Shown: positions 1-5,224 of the stretch, in pieces
Layout of the letters: each line of letters begins with the position of its first letter
How positions within the stretch are numbered: the stretch's first letter is position 1
DNA from: Mailhella sp.
GTDB taxonomy: Bacteria; Desulfobacterota; Desulfovibrionia; Desulfovibrionales; Desulfovibrionaceae
Length of the DNA: 5,224 nucleotides
Direction of reading: 5' to 3'
NCBI GenBank assembly: GCA_017940105.1
Contig: JAGAZG010000055.1
Coordinates: forward strand, 1 to 5,224
The notes under the pieces: generated by a model
The model's input: the letters and a program-made list of their open reading frames with translations, nothing else
Told to the model about the DNA's origin: nothing
Database searches by the model: none
Made by a program: the position numbers and the translations under genes

Positions 1-1
1 A

Positions 2-1099
2 AAAAATTCCTTTCAGATCATCAGCAGCAACCGGGCAAAGCTTAACGAAATCATTGCTGAAAACGAAGATAAAAAAATCATCGAGGTAGCCGACTACGGA
101 CTTAAACCCAATCGCGAACTTGTTAAAGACAGCAAGCTCGTTAAAAACATTAACGCTGAAATGCTTGACGAAGACGAAGATCAACCCTGGAAAATTAATT
201 TTAACAAAATTGACGGCTACAACACTGTCATCGGTATCGTTCCGAAATCGCTGGATATACGCACTCTGCCTGGCACGCTTAAAAAAATTGCCAACGGAAC
301 GCTTGAAATCAGCAAAGCCGTGAGTAACGGCAGCCAATATGGTCTTAACCGCGTTCAGGAATGGAAAAATTTTCTTGCGAGGCCAGAGGTTCTGGAAAAA
401 ATCAATATACCTGCCAAGCTTTATAAATACCTGCATCTCGAACCAGGACATGCCCCCGCTAAGAAATCAGGCTGGGAAGCATCCTTCGCAGCTGATAAGG
501 ATCTGGCTCTCAAGCAGTTTGTGTTGAAAAACCTGCCCTATTCACAAAAAGACGTATCTGAAGAGTCCATCGATCTTGTCGTGGGAAAAATCAAAGAATA
601 CGTTGAAATTTTCCACATGGAAGATTCACCGGAAAAGACGCAGAAACTTGATGATTTTTTCAAGAAGGAAAACTGGTTCGGCCCCGAAGATCAAATCGAG
701 CTGGATAAAGACATCGCCGAACGCGGAGAAGATGCCGGCAAGGCGAAGTTTAATAGCCGCCCCCTGGAAACACGCAACCTGTACAATCTCTTCACCAATA
801 TCTTTGTTTTTTCCACCTTCCGCCAGACAAGCAAGCTGGGGCTGGACTTTTTCCGTGAACAGGGCGTGCCCGTCATGTTCCAGTACTCCGATTACAACGG
901 TAAAAGCCTCAAGGGACGGGAAGGAGAAATCCGTGGGGAGAATTTCTGGAAAAATGGATACCAGGTCGTCAAGAACAAAGGCGTAGGCGGATCGGCCATC
1001 ACCCATTCTGAACTGCGGCATGTCTTTCGCCTCATTGATAAATCTGCCCAGGACGGCACAACATTTAACGTCAAGTTTGCAGAAGGCGGCATCCATTAG
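2..1099 (+). CDS. Unrecognised protein, C-terminal 365 residues (5' end outside window)
   Basis: The reading frame is open from base 2 to the TAG at 1097-1099, so the gene begins left of the window. The first visible in-frame ATG (161) has no Shine-Dalgarno sequence, and 53 sense codons precede it, so it is very unlikely to be the start. I do not recognise a family. The visible protein is hydrophilic, rich in Lys, Glu and Asp, has no cysteine in 365 residues, and shows no membrane segment. An acidic run (DEDED) lies near residue 57. The last 80 residues look most domain-like: GVPVMFQYSDYNG (about residues 288-300), then ENFWKNG, then a polar THSELRHVFR stretch (about 334-343). Base composition is clearly lower in G+C than its neighbours: 541-600 has 22 G/C of 60, while 2281-2340 in the next gene has 39 of 60. 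This suggests acquisition by transfer. A secreted effector or toxin-like protein is one possibility (cysteine-free, AT-rich, island-like), but this is speculation. Confidence 0.8.
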   Translation, partial: KNSFQIISSNRAKLNEIIAENEDKKIIEVADYGLKPNRELVKDSKLVKNINAEMLDEDEDQPWKINFNKIDGYNTVIGIVPKSLDIRTLPGTLKKIANGTLEISKAVSNGSQYGLNRVQEWKNFLARPEVLEKINIPAKLYKYLHLEPGHAPAKKSGWEASFAADKDLALKQFVLKNLPYSQKDVSEESIDLVVGKIKEYVEIFHMEDSPEKTQKLDDFFKKENWFGPEDQIELDKDIAERGEDAGKAKFNSRPLETRNLYNLFTNIFVFSTFRQTSKLGLDFFREQGVPVMFQYSDYNGKSLKGREGEIRGENFWKNGYQVVKNKGVGGSAITHSELRHVFRLIDKSAQDGTTFNVKFAEGGIH

Positions 1100-1156
1100 A
1101 CATCTCTATTATAGGCAAAAAATCCTCATGGGATGCTTGATTAACAGGCACCGGTA

Positions 1157-1185
1157 TTGCGTATGCTGAGTTTTTTCCGTATGTT
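1157..1185 (+). promoter_or_regulatory. Weak candidate promoter for the exported protein gene
   Basis: TTGCGT (1157-1162) and TATGTT (1180-1185) are separated by 17 bases in the 135-base gap before the next gene. Each hexamer only partly matches the sigma-70 consensus. An alternative pair, TTGATT (1137-1142) with TATGCT (1162-1167), has a long 19-base spacer. The gap has no other gene and no convincing terminator for the upstream gene, so read-through from the left cannot be excluded. Confidence 0.2.
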
Positions 1186-1234
1186 AAAAGCGCAAAAGCA
1201 CATATTGTTTCTGCAATGAAAAGGAGCTGACACC

Positions 1235-2707
1235 ATGATGAAACCTATGCTCTGTGCGTGTACCGTGGCGCTGTCACTGCTTACCTCAGCCGCGTGGGCC
1301 GGAGAGGTCGAGGTAGGAAAGGATGGCATGTTCGCCATGACCCTGCCGGAAGGCTACTCCTACGATAATCTCAACTACTGGTACGCCGCGCCCGACGGCA
1401 AGGTTCACGTCACGCCGAGAGACGTTTCCTTTTTCACGGATGCCGACTATTTCAAAGAAGCCCTCGATGCCGTTCCTGGCGAAGCGAAGACCCAGCCGCT
1501 TGGCAAGAGCACACTGATCATCAAGGAAGAAAAAGAGGGCTTCAACGGGCCTTCCACGCTGTACTTCATCGATTTCAACGGACAGTTCAAAAAAAATGTC
1601 GGATGCATGATCCGCTTCTCTAATTTTGAGGGGCTGCAGGGCACGCAGTCGCCGGAGGTACTCAAGGCCGTCGCCTCTGTCCGGCGCTACACCCCTTTCA
1701 TGGACTTCCCTAAGTCCTTTGACAAGGCTACCACAGCAGCCATGAGCACTTTCATGAACACGGGGCTGTATGCAGCTGACGGCAATACCGTCTTCGGGCA
1801 GGTTTTCGACTCCAAGGGCAATTTTGTCTTTGCCCGGCTCGATCTGGAAGCAAAGGGCTCCTTCTTTGATGTCAAAAGCAGCAGAATCATCGACAAAGGC
1901 GTTCAGGCGAAGTATGTGAGCCTGTACGGCGACTATGTCTTCTACATTCGCGGCGATAAGGGCCTATGGTGCGCCCGGAAGGATGGGAGCGGGGCCAAAA
2001 TGGTCATCGAAGACGCCGTTGATTACCTGCAGGTCAGAGGAGACACCATGTACTGGTGCAATTCCGCCTACAAGTTCATGAAGGTCGACATGACCACCCT
2101 TGTCAGCGTGATAGAAGGCAAGACGAACCTTGAGGGAGAAGCCATAAGCCTGCAGGACAGCATTGCGGAAGTTTTTGAAAAGGAGATATACTACCCCTTC
2201 ATGCTTGATGAGGAATGGCTTCTCTATCAGGACGACGCCGACCATGAATCCCTGCACCTGCGCCACCTGAGCACGGGAACGGACATCCCCGTGACAGGCT
2301 ATCCCAGCAACGGCCCCATAGCGTACGGCTCCGGCCTGTACTTCAGGGCGAAACAGGGCGAAACGGAAACGCTGGCCAGGGTCGACCTTTCCGCGCCGTC
2401 CATCGCGTTTAACGAATCCGAGGACAGCTTCGCCTGCTCCTATCCCAAGGCGGAATTTTCGGGCAAAGCCGTGCCCACTCAGCTTTCCATCGATATGGAA
2501 GGCTACGGTTACGCCGGGCTGTCCCAGGGCAGGCATGTGAGCCAATGGAAGGATTTCTCCAATGCCGATGCGAAATGGGAGGATTGCTATTGCTTCATGG
2601 GGCCGGAATTTAACATCTTCTTGAGTTACGGAAGCAACGGAAAGGTGAGCAGCATCAGGCTGGCAAGCAGTGCCGGCGGCATATCGACGCTGCCACGCCT
2701 CGACTGA
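1235..2707 (+). CDS. Exported protein with DUF5050-like beta-propeller region
   Basis: This 490-residue protein has a typical Sec signal peptide: a short N-terminus with one Lys, a hydrophobic core at residues 6-19, and a signal peptidase I site AWA-GE after residue 22. A mature periplasmic or secreted protein is therefore expected. Residues 23-155 look like a separate N-terminal domain. Residues 175-385 contain repeated short beta-type segments with aromatic and Gly-Asp turns, such as YGDYVFYIRGDKGLW (231-245), VRGDTMYWCN (267-276) and GSGLYFRAKQGETETLARVDL (about 365-385). These resemble the blades of DUF5050 (LRP1-like propeller) proteins, which usually act as binding scaffolds. The C-terminal part, about 400-490, carries Cys401, Cys451 and Cys453 and is unassigned. 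The start is supported by AAGGAG (1221-1226) 8 bases before the ATG; the second ATG (1238) is also possible. No catalytic motif is visible, so the function is unknown. The propeller assignment is by pattern recognition only. A strong terminator follows. Confidence 0.88.
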   Translation: MMKPMLCACTVALSLLTSAAWAGEVEVGKDGMFAMTLPEGYSYDNLNYWYAAPDGKVHVTPRDVSFFTDADYFKEALDAVPGEAKTQPLGKSTLIIKEEKEGFNGPSTLYFIDFNGQFKKNVGCMIRFSNFEGLQGTQSPEVLKAVASVRRYTPFMDFPKSFDKATTAAMSTFMNTGLYAADGNTVFGQVFDSKGNFVFARLDLEAKGSFFDVKSSRIIDKGVQAKYVSLYGDYVFYIRGDKGLWCARKDGSGAKMVIEDAVDYLQVRGDTMYWCNSAYKFMKVDMTTLVSVIEGKTNLEGEAISLQDSIAEVFEKEIYYPFMLDEEWLLYQDDADHESLHLRHLSTGTDIPVTGYPSNGPIAYGSGLYFRAKQGETETLARVDLSAPSIAFNESEDSFACSYPKAEFSGKAVPTQLSIDMEGYGYAGLSQGRHVSQWKDFSNADAKWEDCYCFMGPEFNIFLSYGSNGKVSSIRLASSAGGISTLPRLD

Positions 2708-2723
2708 GACCGTCATCACAGCG

Positions 2724-2760
2724 CCTGCAGGACAAGGTGTACGCGCTTTGCCCTGCAGGA
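2724..2760. repeat. Two copies of the palindrome CCTGCAGG(A)
   Basis: CCTGCAGGA occurs at 2724-2732 and again at 2752-2760, 28 bases apart, between the stop of the exported-protein gene and its terminator. Each 8-base core is self-complementary, so the two copies could also pair with each other around a 20-base loop. The role is unknown and it may be chance. Confidence 0.4.
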
Positions 2761-2766
2761 GAACGG

Positions 2767-2804
2767 GCGCCTGCGCAAACTTTTGCGCGGGCGCTTTTGA
2801 TTTT
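2767..2804 (+). terminator. Rho-independent terminator after the exported-protein gene
   Basis: The arms 2767-2779 (GCGCCTGCGCAAA) and 2782-2794 (TTTGCGCGGGCGC) pair over about 12-13 positions with a single G-U wobble and a tight loop centred on CT at 2780-2781. TTTTGATTTTG follows at 2795-2805. The stem is GC-rich and the T-tract lies on the plus strand, so it is oriented for the gene ending at 2707. On the minus strand the sequence after the stem (CCGTTCTCC) lacks a T-run, so it is a poor terminator for the convergent amidase gene. Confidence 0.85.
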
Positions 2805-2818
2805 GATTGCGCGGGCGC
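2783..2818. repeat. Direct repeat of the terminator's 3' arm
   Basis: TTGCGCGGGCGC is present at 2783-2794, as the 3' arm of the terminator stem, and is repeated exactly at 2807-2818, 24 bases later. Either copy could pair with the 5' arm at 2767-2778, giving two alternative hairpins. This is probably a small local duplication. Confidence 0.7.
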
Positions 2819-2855
2819 ATTGACGCCCCTGCTCATCGCTTTTCATTGCACGATG

Positions 2856-4292
2856 TCAGCGGGGAGTAACCGGCGTGATGGGACCCAGTCCCCATATCTC
2901 TTCGAACCTGGCCGCAAAAGCAAACAGATCAGCCTCATGCCTGGGCTTGGCCACTATCTGCAGCCCTAGTGGCATGCCGTCTGCTCCTATGCCACATGGA
3001 ACGGAAAGAATGGGGCATGCTGTCAGGGAAAGGGAGAATGTTAGGGCTATCCAGTCGATATACGTATCAAAGACGTATCCCTCGAGTTCTTTAAGGCTAT
3101 GGGTATGAAAGTCGAACGTAGGTGTGATGGTGGCCGGGCATATGAGCAGGTCATACTTGTCAAAGAACTCGGTCATCCTGTGAACGATCTGTCCGCGCCC
3201 GCGCTCAGCATCAGCGATCTCATCGGGGGTCTGCTTCCTTGCGTTCTGCACGCTCCAGATGATCTCCGGAGTGAGCTTGTCAAAATGCGTTTCAAAATAG
3301 GGGGCCATCTTGGCAATGTGCCCAGTGCCGCGGATAGCATGGAACACTGGCTTGGCCAGGGAAAGGTCTGGATGATCATCATCCACGTTGATGCCTGCTG
3401 CAGAAAGCTTTTTCACCGCGTCGGAGGCAAGGGCCGCCACGCTGGAATGCACATGCGTGATCCCTAGATCCAATGAAAAAGCGACGCGCCTCGGACTGCG
3501 GGGCTTTTTAGCCTCTTCGAGGAATGACGGCACGGGAGAATCAAAGGAAAGGGGATCGCCATAGTGGGCTCCGCGCATGGCATCGAACAGCAACGCGGTA
3601 TCCTTGACATTTCGTGCCATAGGTCCTTCGACGGGCAAGAGATTGAACGGAAGCTCAACGCGGGGCCCGCGGGGAACCATGCCAGGGCTGGGACGCAGGC
3701 CGACAACTCCGTTGAACGATGCAGGCTGTCTGATGCTTGATCCCAGGTCCGATCCCGTAGCCCCCCAGACCTCGCCTGCCGCAACGGCAGCTCCAGAGCC
3801 GCCGGATGAACCGCCGGTCGTCTTAGAAGTGTCCCAGGGATTCACGGTGTCTCCCCAAAGGGTGCTGTGCGTGGTGGCGTTAAAGCCGAATTCGGGAGAA
3901 GCTGCCTTTGCAATGGGCAACGCACCGTTCCGCTCAAGATTCTGTACGGAATAGCTTGATTCCTTTGGCACATAATCCTTGTAGATGGGGGATCCGCCCA
4001 TGGTCGTGCGCACGCCTGCAACGCTTGCAAGGTCCTTGACAGCTATGGGAAGTCCGCCCAGCCAGCCGGGGGCATCTTTTGCAATTTTAGCCCGCTCTGG
4101 TATTTTTTCGACTTCTGCCAGGGCATGCTCATAGCAGCGTATTGGAAGAGCGTTGATTTTTGATTCAACCTCTTCGATGCGTCGCATTGAAGCCTCAACA
4201 AGCTCTCTTGGGGTGACATCGCCTTTCCGAAGTGCTTCCACAGCTTCAAGGGCCGTCATTTTAATCAGTTCTTCCATCAGATACCTGTCCAT
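2856..4292 (-). CDS. Amidase-signature family hydrolase
   Basis: This complete 478-residue protein has the usual length for the amidase signature family (GatA/FAAH-type fold), whose members hydrolyse C-N amide bonds with a Ser-cisSer-Lys triad. All three residues are visible: Lys86 in PIAVKD, the cis-Ser162 in the glycine/serine loop TTGGSSGGSGAA (158-169), and the nucleophile Ser186 in GSDLGSSIRQPA (180-191). The 24-residue spacing from Ser162 to Ser186 equals that of FAAH Ser217-Ser241. The residue before the nucleophile is Ser185, where Gly is usual. The C-terminal segment CPILSVPCG...GLQIV (426-447) is also typical. There is no signal peptide, so it should be cytoplasmic. No gatC or gatB lies beside it, and I think a stand-alone amidase is more likely than the tRNA-dependent GatA; the substrate cannot be told. 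The start is uncertain: Met1 (4292) has no Shine-Dalgarno sequence, whereas Met6 (4277) has AGG 6 bases upstream and fits where homologues usually begin. It is transcribed alone, convergent with the exported-protein gene. Confidence 0.95.
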   Translation of the reverse strand: MDRYLMEELIKMTALEAVEALRKGDVTPRELVEASMRRIEEVESKINALPIRCYEHALAEVEKIPERAKIAKDAPGWLGGLPIAVKDLASVAGVRTTMGGSPIYKDYVPKESSYSVQNLERNGALPIAKAASPEFGFNATTHSTLWGDTVNPWDTSKTTGGSSGGSGAAVAAGEVWGATGSDLGSSIRQPASFNGVVGLRPSPGMVPRGPRVELPFNLLPVEGPMARNVKDTALLFDAMRGAHYGDPLSFDSPVPSFLEEAKKPRSPRRVAFSLDLGITHVHSSVAALASDAVKKLSAAGINVDDDHPDLSLAKPVFHAIRGTGHIAKMAPYFETHFDKLTPEIIWSVQNARKQTPDEIADAERGRGQIVHRMTEFFDKYDLLICPATITPTFDFHTHSLKELEGYVFDTYIDWIALTFSLSLTACPILSVPCGIGADGMPLGLQIVAKPRHEADLFAFAARFEEIWGLGPITPVTPR

Positions 4293-4570
4293 GTTATAAT
4301 GTTATGTCCGTACTGCACTGCTGCGCCTTGGCAGGCGATCCACCGGACTTTTTCCTGTGACGCACAGCTGACCGCAGCCGCCAGCTAGAGCGCCAGGCCG
4401 AACGCGCAGCATGCTGTCAGCGCGCATGCGTACATGGCAGGGACAAGGATGCCTGCGCAAGCAATGAAATCAGCGATTCTGTTGCCAGAAATGTCTGCCT
4501 TGCAAAGAAAATGAGAGAAACATATTACCGCTGTCAAGTCAGATACCGCAGCAAGCGAAATAACTCCCAT
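4293..4570. other. Stretch without a supported gene, between amidase and transposase relic
   Basis: No intact gene is supported here. The minus-strand frame that carries the transposase relic stays open to a TAG at 4385-4387. It would encode a hydrophobic, Cys/Ala-rich tail (ADFIACAGILVPAMYACALT and following) resembling one or two membrane helices, but it does not match an IS3 transposase C-terminus and has no start of its own. Palindromes CAGCATGCTG (4407-4416) and CGCATGCG (4423-4430) lie close together without clear meaning. The amidase promoter should lie near 4293-4340; the only hint is TATAAC on the minus strand (4298-4293), with no good -35 element. Confidence 0.4.
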
Positions 4571-4777
4571 GCGCCAAGGCCTGTCATGCCCGGACAAAAA
4601 ACTTGGGCTATCCGTGGATAGCCTTATAGACCGTGCTTTCCAGCATTGAAGAGAATTCCATACTTGTACCTGATCCGTGTTGAATATCTCCGGAGTGTCA
4701 TGCTTCGTCAATGCATCATCGAGTGCATCCATACAAAAAAGACATGATCTGCTTACTGCATCAATAAGATGATATCG
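4571..4777 (-). pseudogene. Relic of an IS3-family transposase (OrfB, integrase core)
   Basis: On the minus strand, 4735-4670 reads CMDALDDALTKH then DTPEIFNTDQ, which matches the IS3-family OrfB core (consensus style: LEALEEAL...HG-PEIFNTDQGSQFTS). It includes the second catalytic Asp in NTDQ (codon 4675-4673). Right after DQ the match shifts frame: 4667-4635 reads TSMEFSSMLES in another frame, as expected for the segment after GSQF, implying loss of about 10 bases. It then returns to the first frame at 4627 with IRLSTDSPSFLS and ends near HDRPWR (to 4571), where an active protein would have ERLWR. Upstream, HLIDAVSR (about 4771-4748) may correspond to the VIDxxSR segment, with an internal deletion. 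No OrfA, complete N-terminus or terminal inverted repeats are seen. It cannot encode a working transposase. The continuous open frame running 4975-4385 is fortuitous around this relic, and its first part is antisense to the phosphodiesterase gene. Confidence 0.75.
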
Positions 4778-4800
4778 CCCTGGAACCGATAAAGTTTTAC

Positions 4801-4827
4801 TTGCAACTATCTGCATTATTTTATAAT
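4801..4827 (+). promoter_or_regulatory. Candidate sigma-70 promoter for the phosphodiesterase gene
   Basis: In an AT-rich patch, TTGCAA (4801-4806) precedes a perfect TATAAT (4822-4827) by 15 bases. The overlapping TAATAA (4824-4829) would give the preferred 17-base spacing. Transcription would start near 4834-4837, leaving a leader of about 65-70 bases before the ATG at 4903. Orientation and position fit the rightward phosphodiesterase gene. Confidence 0.45.
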
Positions 4828-4902
4828 AATCAATTGGGATTATTTGAAGCCACGACCGGCAAAAGACGACAAAGTTTTTCGCACGCAGGAGGACTTCACA
4901 GC

Positions 4903-5224
4903 ATGACAGTTCTGCAGCTGTCTGATCCGCATACGGAAGCTCCGGGGAAATTAGCCTACGGCGTCGCTGACACATCTGCCATGCTGCATGAAGCTGTGCG
5001 GCACATCAAAGGACTCAGGCAAAAGCCTGAGATGGTCGTGGTCAGCGGGGACATTTCCTGCAACGGATGCCCAGGAGGCTACCGCACCGTGGCAGACGCC
5101 CTGGGGCAGCTTGACATTCCAGTCTTCGTTCTTCCCGGCAACCATGACGACCGTGAGCAACTCATGCGGCACCTTGGGCATTTGTGCCCGGCCGACCCGC
5201 ATACTGCGCCCGAACTCTGCTATG
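4903..5224 (+). CDS. Calcineurin-like (class III, CpdA-type) phosphodiesterase, N-terminal part
   Basis: The first 107 codons of a gene that runs off the right edge. The order of motifs is that of class III cyclic-nucleotide phosphodiesterases / calcineurin-like metallophosphoesterases: SDPH (metal ligands Asp8 and His10), YGVADT (19-24; the family often has YGRVDT), VVVSGD (metal-bridging Asp50), and LPGNHDDRE (Asn80, His81). Such enzymes use two metal ions to hydrolyse phosphodiesters, in CpdA 3',5'-cAMP; the substrate here is not proven. The loop after the second motif reads DISCNGCPGGY instead of the common DLTDHGxPxEY, so Cys53 sits where Asp is usual and Gly59 where Glu is usual. The first motif has Pro9 where Thr, Leu or similar is common. 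Neither change touches a metal ligand. The start is well supported: AGGAGG (4887-4892) lies 10 bases before the ATG. No signal peptide, so cytoplasmic. It diverges from the amidase gene across the IS3 relic. Confidence 0.9.
   Translation, partial: MTVLQLSDPHTEAPGKLAYGVADTSAMLHEAVRHIKGLRQKPEMVVVSGDISCNGCPGGYRTVADALGQLDIPVFVLPGNHDDREQLMRHLGHLCPADPHTAPELCY

Noticed and set aside
161..163. ATG at 161 as the start of the left-edge gene
   Set aside because: No Shine-Dalgarno sequence precedes it and the frame is open upstream to the window edge with the same lysine-rich composition.
626..1096. Minus-strand open frame of 156 codons opposite the left-edge gene
   Set aside because: It lies fully antisense to the longer plus-strand frame open from the window edge and has no recognisable motif.
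2346..2364. Tandem GGGCGAAAC repeats
   Set aside because: Two 9-base copies inside a coding region, translated as ordinary RAKQGETE sequence; too short to mean anything.
1964..2836. Minus-strand open frame of 290 codons opposite the exported-protein gene
   Set aside because: It is antisense to a gene with a clear signal peptide, Shine-Dalgarno sequence and terminator, and it begins beyond that terminator's hairpin. It shows no recognisable domain and is best explained as a GC-driven shadow frame.
3099..3467. Plus-strand frames inside the amidase gene (also 2875-3108 and 3577-3954)
   Set aside because: All are antisense to the amidase, which has all catalytic motifs; no motif or ribosome binding site supports them.
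4325..4338. Small hairpin CGCCT-TGGC-AGGCG upstream of the amidase
   Set aside because: Only a 5-base stem, with the nearest T-run more than 10 bases away, so it is not a credible terminator.
4385..4975. Minus-strand 196-codon frame as an intact gene
   Set aside because: Its first about 24 codons overlap the well-supported start of the phosphodiesterase gene in antisense, and its middle is a frameshifted IS3 transposase relic, so it is not a coherent protein.

Overview
The window looks like bacterial chromosome from a Gram-negative, moderately GC-rich organism. The protein styles (a Sec-exported beta-propeller-like protein, an amidase-signature hydrolase, a CpdA-like phosphodiesterase) and an IS3-type transposase relic would fit a proteobacterium, perhaps a gut Desulfovibrionaceae member. 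That placement is a weak inference, because no marker gene is present.

Layout: (1) 2-1099 (+) is the 3' part of a longer gene for a protein I do not recognise. It is lysine-rich, has no cysteine, and is visibly more AT-rich than the rest of the window. (2) 1235-2707 (+) encodes an exported protein of 490 residues with a clean signal peptide and a middle region resembling DUF5050-type beta-propeller blades. A good Rho-independent terminator follows it. (3) 2856-4292 (-) is a complete amidase-signature hydrolase with all three catalytic residues, convergent with gene 2. (4) 4293-4902 is a 610-base stretch without an intact gene. It holds a decayed minus-strand fragment of an IS3-family transposase (about 4571-4777) and an AT-rich promoter-like segment facing right. 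(5) 4903-5224 (+) is the 5' end of a calcineurin-like (class III) phosphodiesterase cut by the window edge.

The genes do not form an obvious single pathway. Genes 1 and 2 point the same way, but a 135-base gap and a clear base-composition change separate them. The amidase is transcribed alone against gene 2, and the phosphodiesterase diverges from the amidase across the transposase relic. I see no convincing new multi-gene system. The observations most worth checking are the multiply frameshifted IS3 relic, the cysteine-free AT-rich protein at the left edge, and the terminator with a duplicated 3' arm.
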